Source of the DNA: Streptomyces cucumeris
GTDB lineage: Bacteria; Actinomycetota; Actinomycetes; Streptomycetales; Streptomycetaceae
Direction of reading: 5' to 3'
Assembly (NCBI RefSeq): GCF_024295805.1
Contig: NZ_JANCLX010000032.1
Location: forward strand, 48,120-112,119
DNA: 64,000 nucleotides
Made by a program: the position numbers and the translations under genes. Positions 7,132 to 15,712 of the stretch are shown here, one piece after another (the first letter of the stretch is position 1; every line of letters begins with the position of its first letter). The notes below the pieces were generated by a model. It made no database searches. It saw only the letters and a list, made by a program, of their open reading frames with translations, and was not told the DNA's origin.

Positions 7132-8723
7132 CGCGGGTGGGACGGGCGCTGTCCCGGCTGTCGTTGCGCACGCGTCTGCTGTGTCTGTCCACGGCCCTGG
7201 TGGCGGTGGGTCTGCTGGCGGCGGGTGTGGTCGTCAGCACCACACTGCACGGCTACCTCCAGGACCGGATGGACTCCCGGCTCACGCTGACGGCCGGGAT
7301 CGCCGCACGGCTGGCCCCTCCCGCGGACACCCCGCACAGTGTGCGGCTCCTCAGCTTCTTCGAGGAGACGACGGTGACGTATGTGAACGACCGGGGCGTC
7401 CCGGACCAGGCGTTCGGCGCGAGCGCGGCACCGCCCGGCGGCGGCCCGGTGCTCCCCCGGCTGGACCGCGCGGCCGTCCTGGCCACCGACGGGCGTCCGT
7501 TCACGGTGCGCGCGCACCACGGCGACCACACGTGGCGGGTCATCACCGTGCCCCGGGCCGAACCGCGTGTCGGGCTGTTGGCGACCGTCGGACCCGTGGG
7601 CGCCGCGAAGAGCTCCGGGAGCGTGATCGTGGCGTCGTCCCTGGACGCGGTCGACGCCACCGTCACCCGGACCCGGAACGTCTCGCTCACCGCCGGAGCC
7701 GGGCTGGTCGCGGCGCTCGCGGTGGCCGGGTGGTTCGCGGTCCGCTCCGGACTGCGCCCGCTGACCCGGATCCAGGAGACCACGGCGGCGATCGCCGCGG
7801 GCGACTACTCCCGGCGGATCCCCGAACTGGCGGGTCCGCACACCGAGGTGGGCCGGCTCACCGAGTATCTGAACCAGATGCTCGCCCGGATCGACACCGC
7901 CTTCCGCGCCCGGGCGGAGGCCGAGGCACGGATGCGGCGTTTCTTCGCCGACGGCAGCCATGAACTGCGCACCCCGCTCGTCGGCATCAAGGGCTATACG
8001 GATCTGTACCGGATGGGGGCCCTGCCGGCCCGTCAGGACATCGACCACACCATGCGGCGGATCGCCGAGGAGTCCGAACGCCTCACCCAGCTCGTGGAGG
8101 ACATGCTGCTGCTGGCCCGGCTGGACGAGGACGCCCACCGCTCCGCGGCCGACGCCCACCAGCCGCTCGCCTTCCCGCTGGAGCTGGCCCCGATGGATCT
8201 GCGCACCCTCGCGGCCGACGCCCTGCACGACGTACGCGCTCTGGACGCGACCCGCGACGTGACCCTCACCGGGCCCGGCGGTGGCCGCCCGGCGAGCGCC
8301 CCCGCACTGGCCGACGAGGCGCGGCTGCGGCAGGTGGTCACCAATCTGGTCGGCAACGCGGTGGCGCACTCCCCCTCCGGTACCCCCGTCCGCATCGGGG
8401 TGGGCACCGACGGCGCCTACGCCGTGCTGGAGGTGGCCGACCACGGCCCCGGGCTGTCCCCGGAGGACCGGCAGCGGGTCTTCGAACGGTTCTACCGCGC
8501 CGACGACTCCCGAAGCCGCACGACGGGCGGTGGTTCCGGGCTGGGTCTGGCGATCGTCCACTCGCTGGTCTCCGCGCACGGCGGACGGGTGGATCTCGAC
8601 ACCGCTCCCGGCGCGGGCTGCACTTTCCGGGTGCTGCTCCCGCTGCCCTCCCCGGGCGAGGAACCGGATCCCGCCGGCCCGCGCGAGCGGGCCGACGGGC
8701 CGGAGGGTGCCGGGGAGGGCTGA
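7128..8723 (+). CDS. Sensor histidine kinase
   Basis: This 531-residue kinase has an N-terminal membrane helix (about 20-42), an extracytoplasmic sensor region, a second helix (about 185-207), and a HAMP segment ending near 'EVGRLTEYLNQMLARI'. The phospho-acceptor is in 'DGSHELRTPLVGIKGY'. The ATPase domain carries the N-box 'RQVVTNLVGNAVAHS', G1 'VADHGPGLS', the F-box region 'RVFERFYRADDSRSR' and G2 'GGGSGLGLAIV'. All catalytic motifs are intact. GTG 7128 overlaps the regulator stop. With the regulator it most likely controls the MMPL/streptophobe genes in front of it, possibly answering membrane stress or the exported compound. Confidence 0.94.
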   Translation: MTRVGRALSRLSLRTRLLCLSTALVAVGLLAAGVVVSTTLHGYLQDRMDSRLTLTAGIAARLAPPADTPHSVRLLSFFEETTVTYVNDRGVPDQAFGASAAPPGGGPVLPRLDRAAVLATDGRPFTVRAHHGDHTWRVITVPRAEPRVGLLATVGPVGAAKSSGSVIVASSLDAVDATVTRTRNVSLTAGAGLVAALAVAGWFAVRSGLRPLTRIQETTAAIAAGDYSRRIPELAGPHTEVGRLTEYLNQMLARIDTAFRARAEAEARMRRFFADGSHELRTPLVGIKGYTDLYRMGALPARQDIDHTMRRIAEESERLTQLVEDMLLLARLDEDAHRSAADAHQPLAFPLELAPMDLRTLAADALHDVRALDATRDVTLTGPGGGRPASAPALADEARLRQVVTNLVGNAVAHSPSGTPVRIGVGTDGAYAVLEVADHGPGLSPEDRQRVFERFYRADDSRSRTTGGGSGLGLAIVHSLVSAHGGRVDLDTAPGAGCTFRVLLPLPSPGEEPDPAGPRERADGPEGAGEG

Positions 8724-8743
8724 GCGCGAGGCGCGTGGCTCAG
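8720..8743. terminator. Imperfect hairpin between convergent genes
   Basis: CTGAGC (8720-8725) pairs with GCTCAG (8738-8743), with GCG/CGC inside and a 3-nt bulge. It overlaps the ends of the kinase and FG-GAP genes and may serve both. Confidence 0.35.
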
Positions 8744-10194
8744 CGCTGGAACTCGGTGCCCAGGACCGCGCCGGGCTCGGCGCCGCCGAGCGCGGCGGGG
8801 CCGAAGGAGACCGCGCCGTCGGTGGTGAGGCCACCGGGCTGGCCACGCAGGACCCAGGCGGCACCGCTGGAGGTCTGGGTGCCGTCCTCATCGGGGGCGC
8901 CCACGGCCAGGTCGGCCTTGCGGTCGCCGTTGGTGTCGCCGAGGCGCACCGCGGCACCGAAGCGGTCGCCCGCCTCACCGGCACCCGGAACACCGGCGGT
9001 GTCCTGGGTGAAGGCCTGGGCACCGGTGCCGGACAGACCGCCCGAGCCGCCGTAGAGCTGGACGACGCTGCCCGCGTCCTTGCCGCTGTCGATGTCCTCG
9101 TAGGGGATGCCGACGGCGATGTCCGCGTAGCCGTCGCCGTTGGCGTCACCGGCGCTCAGCTCGTAACCGAACTGGTCACCGTCCTCGTTGACGCCCGGCA
9201 CGCCCGGGGTGTTCTGGTCGATCACCTTGGTGCGGGTGGTGCTCGGACCGGACGCGGTGCCGTAGAGGACCTTGATGGTGCCGTGGTCGTACGGCAGGTT
9301 CTCCACGACGTTGTCCGGCACCGTGCGCATCACCAGATCGGCGTGGCCGTCCTTGTCGACATCGCCGATGGCCGCCGAGGCGCCGTGGTCGAGCCGGGCG
9401 GAGGACTTGGTCAGGCCGTTGCCGCCGCCCTTCCAGAACAGGGTGGCCTGGGACATCTCCTCGAAGGCATGGGTGGTGACGACGTCGTCCTTGCCGTCTC
9501 CGGTGACATCGCCCGTGGTCAGGCTGGTGGGCGCGTCGATCTCCCCGGTGTCGGCGGTGGCCTCGGAGGCGGCGGCGCCGTCGCGGGTGAACGGACCGAA
9601 CCGGACGCGCAGGGCGGTCGTGGCATCCGGGGCGGTGCCGACCTGGGTGAGGTCGATCAGGTCGGCGTGGCCGTCACCGTTGATGTCACCTCCGGCGATG
9701 ATGCTGGTGCCGAAGTTGTCACCGTCGCCCTTGGGCAGTTCGGTGCCGCTGGTGAGACCGTTGGCCGAACCCCACAGGACGGTGACGTCCGGTTTGTTGC
9801 TGGACTGGACCGCGAGATCGGTGTAGCCGTCGCCGTCGAAGTCACGGGCGACCGTGCGCTGTCCGAACCGGGCGTCGGCCGCCGGGTTCCCGGGGACGCC
9901 CGCGGCGTCCTGGCCGATGATCTGCCGGTGGCCGGTGTCGGCGCCGGAAGCGGAGCCGTAGACGACCGCGACGTAACCCGCCTTGGCCTTGCCGGCCACC
10001 GTGCCGCCGGGCGCGGAGACGGCCAGGTCGGCGAATCCGTCCTTGTTGAAGTCAGCGTCCTGGCTGGTGGCGGCCGCGGCGGCACGGGTGGAGCCGGCGG
10101 CGCCGGCAGAGGGGGCGGCAAAGATGGCGGGGGTGGTCACGAGTGCGACCACCGTCGCGCAGCGCGCAACGGTGGAAAGGGAACGGGGGCGCAC
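8740..10194 (-). CDS. Secreted FG-GAP (integrin-like) beta-propeller protein
   Basis: The 484-residue protein starts at GTG 10194, four bases after AGGAGG. An N-terminal signal peptide (basic start, hydrophobic core, Ala-rich cleavage region) suggests export. Seven FG-GAP blades follow. Each has a calcium-loop motif: DFNKDGFADLAV, DFDGDGYTDLAV, DINGDGHADLID, DVTGDGKDDVVT, DVDKDGHADLVM, DANGDGYADIAV and DTNGDRKADLAV. Seven such repeats fit an integrin-alpha-like seven-bladed propeller binding Ca2+ in several blades. No C-terminal anchor is seen, so it may be released. Members are abundant in Streptomyces and lack a defined role. The name 'VCBS-repeat protein' would also fit. Confidence 0.9.
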   Translation of the reverse strand: MRPRSLSTVARCATVVALVTTPAIFAAPSAGAAGSTRAAAAATSQDADFNKDGFADLAVSAPGGTVAGKAKAGYVAVVYGSASGADTGHRQIIGQDAAGVPGNPAADARFGQRTVARDFDGDGYTDLAVQSSNKPDVTVLWGSANGLTSGTELPKGDGDNFGTSIIAGGDINGDGHADLIDLTQVGTAPDATTALRVRFGPFTRDGAAASEATADTGEIDAPTSLTTGDVTGDGKDDVVTTHAFEEMSQATLFWKGGGNGLTKSSARLDHGASAAIGDVDKDGHADLVMRTVPDNVVENLPYDHGTIKVLYGTASGPSTTRTKVIDQNTPGVPGVNEDGDQFGYELSAGDANGDGYADIAVGIPYEDIDSGKDAGSVVQLYGGSGGLSGTGAQAFTQDTAGVPGAGEAGDRFGAAVRLGDTNGDRKADLAVGAPDEDGTQTSSGAAWVLRGQPGGLTTDGAVSFGPAALGGAEPGAVLGTEFQR

Positions 10195-10290
10195 ACATCC
10201 TCCTGCTCATTGGCAAGCGTTTACCTCATAGACACCCATCAGGACTGCTGTGATCGCCTGAGAGTTGCGTGCCGCAGCGCAGGTAATTTC

Positions 10291-11403
10291 CTAGACCGAC
10301 GAAATTCCGCCAGTCATATCGGCTCCCTCGAACAGGTCGGACCCATCGGGCTCAACGGACTTATCGGCCTCCTCGGCCTGTACATACCGCAGAACGCCCA
10401 TCATCTGCCGGTCGTCGACCTCACCGGGGGCGGTCTCCACGCAGTCCGCGAAACGCTTGCCGAGGTTGTCCGAGTTGATACCGGTGCCGATCATCACCAG
10501 CTGGGTGGTGCGGGGCTCTCCGCGCTCCCAGGGCACGGGCTGGAAGCGGAGGAACGAACCGACCGCGTGCAGCCCGTACTTGTATTCACCCCCGGCGCCC
10601 GCGAAGTGCAGATACCCCTTGATGCGGTACAGACCCGGGGAACGGCTGTCGAGCACATCCATGACGCGCCGGGGGTTCAGCGGTTCGGCGGAGGTGAACT
10701 CCACGCTCTCGTAGGCGGTGTGGAGATGACGGCTGTGATCGTCCTCCCCGTCGCCGCACAGATCGGCGAAGGAGAGCTGCCGGAAACGCTCCTCGGGGGT
10801 GGTGCGGGGCTGGTGGTCGAAGAGCAGGGCGGGGTCGACCCGGCCGTGCTCGGCGGTCAGGACCGGGACCCCCGGGGCGATCTCCTCGACCGTGCGCAGG
10901 ACGGACCGGCGCTCCTCCTCCCCCACCCGGTCGGTCTTGTTCAGCACCACGAGGTCGGCAGCGCGCACATGACGGTCGAGCTCGGGATGGCGCTCCCGGG
11001 TACGGGGGAACTCCGCGGCGTCCACCACCTCCACCAGCCCGCCGTAGACGATCCGCTCACTGGTGCTGGACAGCAGGGAACGGATCATGCTCTGGGGTTC
11101 GGCGAGACCACTGGCCTCGATCACCACCACATCGATGCGCAGGGCGGGGTCGGTGAGCCGCTGGAGCATGTCGTCGATCTCGGAGGCGTCCGCGGCGCAG
11201 CACAGACAGCCGTTCTCGATGGGGATCATCGAGTCCACCTGTCCGGCGACGGCCAGGGCATCGATGTTGACGCTGCCGAAGTCATTGACGATGACGCCGA
11301 TGCGGGTGCCCGCGCTGTCCCGCATCAGATGGTTGAGCATGGTGGTCTTCCCGGAGCCCAGGAAGCCCGTGAGGAGGATGACGGGGATCCGTGGTGTGGC
11401 CAA
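10291..11403 (-). CDS. CobW/COG0523-family GTPase (metal chaperone type)
   Basis: The G3E P-loop 'GFLGSGKTT' is at residues 13-21. The metal-binding motif GCLCC is at 65-69 and the guanine-specificity motif 'VLNKTDRVG' near 155. The C-terminal third matches the CobW C-terminal domain. The 370-residue length is normal. COG0523 proteins use GTP hydrolysis to deliver metals such as zinc or cobalt to client proteins; the CxCC motif supports metal handling. Which metal and client cannot be read here, and no Zur-type operator is evident in the 75-bp gap upstream. It follows the HelD-like gene on the same strand and may be cotranscribed with it. Confidence 0.9.
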   Translation of the reverse strand: MATPRIPVILLTGFLGSGKTTMLNHLMRDSAGTRIGVIVNDFGSVNIDALAVAGQVDSMIPIENGCLCCAADASEIDDMLQRLTDPALRIDVVVIEASGLAEPQSMIRSLLSSTSERIVYGGLVEVVDAAEFPRTRERHPELDRHVRAADLVVLNKTDRVGEEERRSVLRTVEEIAPGVPVLTAEHGRVDPALLFDHQPRTTPEERFRQLSFADLCGDGEDDHSRHLHTAYESVEFTSAEPLNPRRVMDVLDSRSPGLYRIKGYLHFAGAGGEYKYGLHAVGSFLRFQPVPWERGEPRTTQLVMIGTGINSDNLGKRFADCVETAPGEVDDRQMMGVLRYVQAEEADKSVEPDGSDLFEGADMTGGISSV

Positions 11404-11478
11404 GGGTGCGTCTCCGTACGGCGTGGTGGGGCGGTCGCGGGCGGACCGCTCATGCTATCCGGGCACCCGCTTCCGCGA

Positions 11479-13593
11479 TCACCGCAGGGCGTCCGGCAGC
11501 GGGCGGTGATGGAGCACGTCGAGCCGGGAGACGGCCCGGGTGAGGACCACATACAGCCGGTGGAGACCGCGGGGTTCGGCGTCCACGATGGCCGCGGGTT
11601 CGGCCACGACGACATGGTCGTACTCCAGGCCCTTGGCCACGATGGCGGGCAGGACGGTGACGCGTGCGACACCGTCCGGCTCCTCGGCCGCGGCGGTCGC
11701 GATCCCGGCCCGCTCGAGCGCCTGCGCCAACCGTGCCGTGTCCGCGGCGGCGGCGATCACGGCGATCGAACCGTCCCGCTCCAGGGCGCCGCGGACGGTC
11801 GCCACCACCTCCTCGGTGAGTCCTGCCGTCCGGCGGATCCGCAGGCTTCCGTCCCGGCGCAGCGAGCGCGCCACGGGTACGTCGACCGGAAGCGCGGCCA
11901 GGAGGCGGTTGGCGAGGTCGACGATGGCCCCGGGGACCCGGAATCCGGTGGTCAACGGCACCACGGTGGCCTCCGGCTTCCCCAGGTGGCCCAGGTGTTC
12001 GGCCCAACTGCGGGCGGCCCAGGGGGTGGTGCCCTGCGCGAGATCACCGAGAACGGTGAGGGAGCCGAATCCGGCGCGGCGGGCGATGGCGCGGCACTGC
12101 ATCGCGGAGAGATCCTGTGCCTCGTCGACCACGATATGGCCGTAGCCCGCGGGTCGTTCGACGAGCCCGGCCACCTCGTCGAGGAGTATCAGGTCCGCCG
12201 CCGACCACCGGGCACTCCTGAACGACCGCGGTGGTTTCCGCCAGAGCAGGGCCGACTGCTCCTGTGCGGTGAGCAGTCCGTCGGCGGCGCGGGCCAGCGC
12301 GCCGGCGTCGCCGAACAGCTCGGCCAGCACCTCCTCCGGGCGCACGGCGGGCCATACGCCGTTCACGAACGCGGTCATGGCGGCGGACCGCTCCATCCGC
12401 CGCAGCCACGCGGTGCTCGGCGGTCCGGCACGGCGCTCGGCCTGACGCTGGAGGAGCCCGACCGCGCGGGACCGCACCCGCTCGCGTCCGATCGCGTACG
12501 GCGGGCGGGCGGCGCGCACCTCCTCGACGATCCGCTCCAGTTCATCGAGCGGGATACGGCGGCGGTAGGAGCCGTCGGGCACGGCGAGCGGTTCGGCGGG
12601 CGGCCCGACCCGGCCGTAGAGCGCGCGGGCGAGCACGGCCGCCATCCGCGAGTCGTGCTTGAGCTCCGCGGCGGCCGGGGCGTCGGTCGCGCCCACGGGG
12701 TGGCGGGCGATCTCGTCCTCCAGCGTGCACTGACGGATATCGGCCTCACCGAGCGCAGGCAGCACCTCGGCGATATAGCGCAGGAAGGCACGGTTGGGGC
12801 CGAGGATCAGAAGGCCACCGCGCTGGATGCGCTGGGGGTGGGTGTAGAGCAGATAGGCGGCGCGGTGCAGGCCGACGGCGGTCTTGCCGGTGCCGGGCGC
12901 GCCCTGGACACAGACCGAGTCGGTCAGTTCGCCGCGGACCAGGTCGTCCTGCTCGGGCTGGATGGTGGCGGCGATATCGCGCATCGGCCCCACGCGCGGG
13001 CGCTCGATCTCGCCGGTGACGATCCGGCTGGGATCCTGACGGGCCCGGCCGGAGGTGAGGTGCTCGTCCTCGATCCCGGTGAGGTCCTCCGCGTCGCCAC
13101 GGCTGAAGGGCGCCCATCCGAAGCGGCGGCGGACCGCCACGCCCTGGGGGTCACGGGGGCCTGCCTGGTAGAAGGCGCGGGAGACGGGAGCCCGCCAGTC
13201 GATCACCATCGGGGGTGCCGAGGGGTGCTCGACGATCCGGCGGCGGCCGATGTGATAGCGCTGACCGCGGTGGTCCCCGGCTTCGGGGTCGTGGCCGAAG
13301 TCGAGCCGGCCGAAGAAGAGCGGGGTGTCCGGCTCCTCGGCCAGCTCCTTGGCGTAGCTGCGCAGATGACGGCCGAGGACCTCGGCATCCGCGCCGCTGC
13401 CCGACACGTCCTCACCGGTGATGACCTGGTCACCCGCCCCGTGCACCATCCGGTCCAGCGCCGCGCGGCAGGAGTCGTGGTAGGCGCGTTCCTCGGCGAG
13501 CTGCCCGGTGAGCGCGTCGGCGGGATCCGCGGTGTCCGCGGGGAGCCCCCGGTCCGGCCCGGCGCCGCGGATGTGCTGTTCGGTCGTGGTCAT
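11479..13593 (-). CDS. HelD-family UvrD-like ATPase
   Basis: This 704-residue superfamily 1 ATPase has a charged coiled N-terminal arm (about 25-90), 'FFGRLDFG' and 'PMVIDWRAPVSRAFY', which together mark HelD-like proteins. The Walker A motif 'GAPGTGKTAVG' begins at residue 231 and the Walker B is 'HIVVDEAQDLSAMQ'. Late helicase motifs include 'VTVLPAIVAKGLEYDHV' and 'RLYVVLTRAVSRLDVL'. HelD proteins bind RNA polymerase, pry nucleic acid out of stalled complexes and recycle the enzyme; the HelR branch gives rifamycin tolerance. I cannot assign this one to HelR from sequence alone. The start ATG 13593 has no strong ribosome site. An AT-rich region with repeated boxes lies upstream. Confidence 0.85.
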   Translation of the reverse strand: MTTTEQHIRGAGPDRGLPADTADPADALTGQLAEERAYHDSCRAALDRMVHGAGDQVITGEDVSGSGADAEVLGRHLRSYAKELAEEPDTPLFFGRLDFGHDPEAGDHRGQRYHIGRRRIVEHPSAPPMVIDWRAPVSRAFYQAGPRDPQGVAVRRRFGWAPFSRGDAEDLTGIEDEHLTSGRARQDPSRIVTGEIERPRVGPMRDIAATIQPEQDDLVRGELTDSVCVQGAPGTGKTAVGLHRAAYLLYTHPQRIQRGGLLILGPNRAFLRYIAEVLPALGEADIRQCTLEDEIARHPVGATDAPAAAELKHDSRMAAVLARALYGRVGPPAEPLAVPDGSYRRRIPLDELERIVEEVRAARPPYAIGRERVRSRAVGLLQRQAERRAGPPSTAWLRRMERSAAMTAFVNGVWPAVRPEEVLAELFGDAGALARAADGLLTAQEQSALLWRKPPRSFRSARWSAADLILLDEVAGLVERPAGYGHIVVDEAQDLSAMQCRAIARRAGFGSLTVLGDLAQGTTPWAARSWAEHLGHLGKPEATVVPLTTGFRVPGAIVDLANRLLAALPVDVPVARSLRRDGSLRIRRTAGLTEEVVATVRGALERDGSIAVIAAAADTARLAQALERAGIATAAAEEPDGVARVTVLPAIVAKGLEYDHVVVAEPAAIVDAEPRGLHRLYVVLTRAVSRLDVLHHRPLPDALR

Positions 13594-13637
13594 GGCTGTG
13601 CCGCCCCCTCGTGCCGTTCGACCGGACCAGCATAGCG

Positions 13638-13674
13638 TGACTCAGTCAGTTTTTTAACCCGGTCACGTTTTTTA
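13638..13674 (-). promoter_or_regulatory. Repeated boxes in the AT-rich region before the HelD-like gene
   Basis: On the plus strand GTCAGTTTTTTA (13645-13656) and GTCACGTTTTTTA (13662-13674) form a direct repeat. TGAC-TCA-GTCA (13638-13648) is an inverted repeat with a 3-nt spacer. On the minus strand a -10-like TATGCT lies just downstream (13634-13629). The patch is far more AT-rich than its surroundings and probably contains the promoter and an operator, perhaps for the TetR encoded next to it. Confidence 0.4.
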
Positions 13675-13743
13675 TCGGGGGAACGTCACCGAGACGGATC
13701 CCGGCCCGGCAGGGCGCTGCGGATCGGGCGTTGGCAGCGACGC

Positions 13744-14388
13744 TCAGGCGTAGGGAGTGAGGCCCGAGCGCAGCATGGTGAAGGCACGTTCGGCGGCGGT
13801 GACCGCGTCCGGGTGAACGCCCCAGGCGGTGGCTCCCGCCTCCACCCGGCGCCAGTTCTCCTGGGCCAGGATGCGCTGGACGGCGATGATCTGGCCCGCG
13901 GCGATGCGGGCGGTGATGTCATCCGGTCCCTCCTTCTCCTCAGCCGCCTCCGCGAGGGCCGCGGCGAGCGCGTCCTCCGAGCGGCCGGTGTACGCGAAGA
14001 GCCGTGCGACCAGGCTGGGGGTGCCGTACAGCAGCCGGTGGAAGGCGAGCACCTCGGCGTCGTCGTTGAGCCCGGTCACCGGATCGTGGCGGTCCAGTCC
14101 GTCCAGGAAGTGACGCCGCAGCGCCTCCAGGGGCGCCTCCCCCGCCGTCCGACCCCGCACCACCCGGGCCGCCTCGTCCTCGTGGTCGGCGAACCGGTGG
14201 AGCGCCAGATCCTCCTTCGAGGCGAAGTAGCGGAACAGGGTGGGCTTGGACACCTCGGCCGCGGCCGCCACATCGGCGACGGACACCTCGTCGAACCCCC
14301 GCTGGAGGAACAGCGAGATCGCCGTCTCGGAGATCGTCCGGTACATCCGCTGCTTCTTGCGTTCCCGCAGGCCCGTCTCACCGCTCAT
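13744..14388 (-). CDS. TetR-family transcriptional regulator
   Basis: The protein is 214 residues from ATG 14388. The N-terminal helix-turn-helix is clear: 'TISETAISLFLQRGFDEVSV', then 'ADVAAAAEVSKPTLFRYFAS' and 'KEDLAL'. The C-terminal part (about 70-205) is an all-helical ligand-binding and dimerisation domain without a recognisable ligand. Such proteins usually repress a neighbouring gene and release DNA when a small molecule binds. The HelD-like gene lies 150 bp downstream on the same strand, behind a region with repeated boxes, and is a candidate target. The upstream reductase ends in a strong hairpin, so this gene probably has its own promoter in a very short gap. Confidence 0.9.
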   Translation of the reverse strand: MSGETGLRERKKQRMYRTISETAISLFLQRGFDEVSVADVAAAAEVSKPTLFRYFASKEDLALHRFADHEDEAARVVRGRTAGEAPLEALRRHFLDGLDRHDPVTGLNDDAEVLAFHRLLYGTPSLVARLFAYTGRSEDALAAALAEAAEEKEGPDDITARIAAGQIIAVQRILAQENWRRVEAGATAWGVHPDAVTAAERAFTMLRSGLTPYA

Positions 14389-14403
14389 GGGTGAACCGTA
14401 GCC

Positions 14404-14449
14404 GCCGGTGCCTCCCCGGCGGGCGTGCGTCCGCCGGGGAGGCACCGGC
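14404..14449 (-). terminator. 19-bp perfect hairpin after the second aldo/keto reductase
   Basis: The arms at 14404-14422 (starting GCCGGTGCCTCCCC) and 14431-14449 are perfectly complementary with an 8-nt loop. The hairpin begins 3 bp after the reductase stop on the minus strand and separates it from the TetR gene. Confidence 0.78.
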
Positions 14450-14452
14450 CCC

Positions 14453-15460
14453 TCAGGGAAGGTCCACCCCGGCCTCCACGGAGAGCCGGTCGATCTCGGC
14501 GAGTTCGGCGTCGGTGAAGCCGGGCGAGTCCAGCACCGCGACGTTCTGCTCGAGCTGGGTGACACTGCTCGCGCCGATCAGCACCGAGACCACCCGTGGG
14601 TCCCGCAGCACCCATGCCAGTGCCATCTGGGCGAGGGTCTGACCGCGCCCCTCGGCCAGCTTGTTGAGCGCGCGCAGCAGGGTGAGGCGCTCCTCGGTGA
14701 GCGCGTCCCGGGTGAGGAAGTGGCCGAGCGCCATCCGGGAGTCGGCGGGCACCCCGTGCAGATAGCGGTCGGTGAGCTGGCCCTGAGCGAGGGGCGAGAA
14801 GGCGATGACGCCGACACCCGCCCGCGCCGAGGACTCCAGCACCCCACCCTCGACCCCGCGCTGGAGCATCGAGTACGGATGCTGGTTGATCAGGTACGGG
14901 GTGCGCAGCTCCGTCAGGATCGCGGCCGCCTCGTCGATCGCCTCCGGGGGATAGTTGGACAGCCCCGCGTAGAGCGCCTTGCCCTGCCGCACCGCGCTGT
15001 CGAGCGCGCCCATCGTCTCCTCGAGGGGCGTGTCCGGGTCGAAGCGGTGGGAGTAGAAGACATCGACGTGGTCCAGCCCCATCCGGGACAGCGACTGGTC
15101 GAGGCTGGCGAGGAGGTACTTGCGGGAACCCCATTCGCCGTACGGGCCGGGCCACATGAGGTACCCGGCCTTGGTGGCGATGAACAGCTCGTCACGGTAG
15201 GGGCGGAAGTCCTGGGCGAAGACGGTGCCGAAGTTGGCCTCGGCGCTGCCGGGCGGCGGGCCGTAGTTGTTGGCCAGGTCGATATGGGTGACCCCGAGGT
15301 CGACGGCGCGGCGCAGCACCGCGCGCTGTGTCCCGAGCGGGTGGGTGTCACCGAAGTTGTGCCACAGACCGAGCGAGACCTTCGGCAGCAGCACTCCGCT
15401 GCGTCCGCAGCGCTGGTACTGCATGGAGTCGTAGCGGTCGTCCGAGGCGATGTGGACCAT
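14453..15460 (-). CDS. Aldo/keto reductase, YghZ/glyceraldehyde 3-phosphate reductase type
   Basis: The 335-residue protein has the YghZ-subgroup start 'MQYQRCGRSGVLLPKVSLGL', an unusual 'LWHNFGDTHP' loop and 'HIDLANNYGPPPGSAE' with the catalytic Asp and Tyr. 'FIATKAGYLMWPGPYGEWGS' carries the Lys and 'VDVFYSHRFDP' the His. YghZ reduces L-glyceraldehyde 3-phosphate and methylglyoxal with NADPH, a detoxifying role. ATG 15460 has AAGGAAG 7 nt upstream; the in-frame ATG 15424 would drop 12 residues and lacks such a site. It is encoded alone, with a strong terminator after it. Confidence 0.88.
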   Translation of the reverse strand: MVHIASDDRYDSMQYQRCGRSGVLLPKVSLGLWHNFGDTHPLGTQRAVLRRAVDLGVTHIDLANNYGPPPGSAEANFGTVFAQDFRPYRDELFIATKAGYLMWPGPYGEWGSRKYLLASLDQSLSRMGLDHVDVFYSHRFDPDTPLEETMGALDSAVRQGKALYAGLSNYPPEAIDEAAAILTELRTPYLINQHPYSMLQRGVEGGVLESSARAGVGVIAFSPLAQGQLTDRYLHGVPADSRMALGHFLTRDALTEERLTLLRALNKLAEGRGQTLAQMALAWVLRDPRVVSVLIGASSVTQLEQNVAVLDSPGFTDAELAEIDRLSVEAGVDLP

Positions 15461-15668
15461 GCGGCGCTTCCTTGTCCTCGACGGGGCGTCCGGGGCGGAC
15501 GGATGCCTCCCCGGGCGGAGCGGGGATTCCGCCGCGCCGAGCCTGTCAGGTCTGCGCCGGAGCCGCGACGTCGCGCCCGTCGGCTCATCCGTTAGGGGGC
15601 CGGAAACGAAAAGGAGCCGCACACATACAAGAGGCCAGCAGTGTGGGCATCACTGCCGGCGCTCGTCA

Positions 15669-15694
15669 CGGCCTCGGGGTGCGCGATGAGGCCG
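15669..15694 (-). terminator. Possible terminator of the lectin gene
   Basis: CGGCCTC (15669-15675) pairs with GAGGCCG (15688-15694) across a 12-nt loop, 19 bp after the lectin stop on the minus strand. The rest of 15461-15712 shows no coding signal and should contain the reductase promoter. Confidence 0.35.
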
Positions 15695-15712
15695 GTCGCG
15701 GTGCGGTGGCCG

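Noticed and set aside
11479..13593. Naming the HelD-like gene helR
   Set aside because: The family features do not separate HelR from other HelD proteins by eye, and I could not confirm a rifamycin-associated element upstream.
8281..13635. A very long plus-strand open frame of 1784 codons
   Set aside because: It runs antisense to the FG-GAP, CobW and HelD-like genes, has low-complexity Gly/Arg/His composition and no domain. High GC content produces such frames on the opposite strand.
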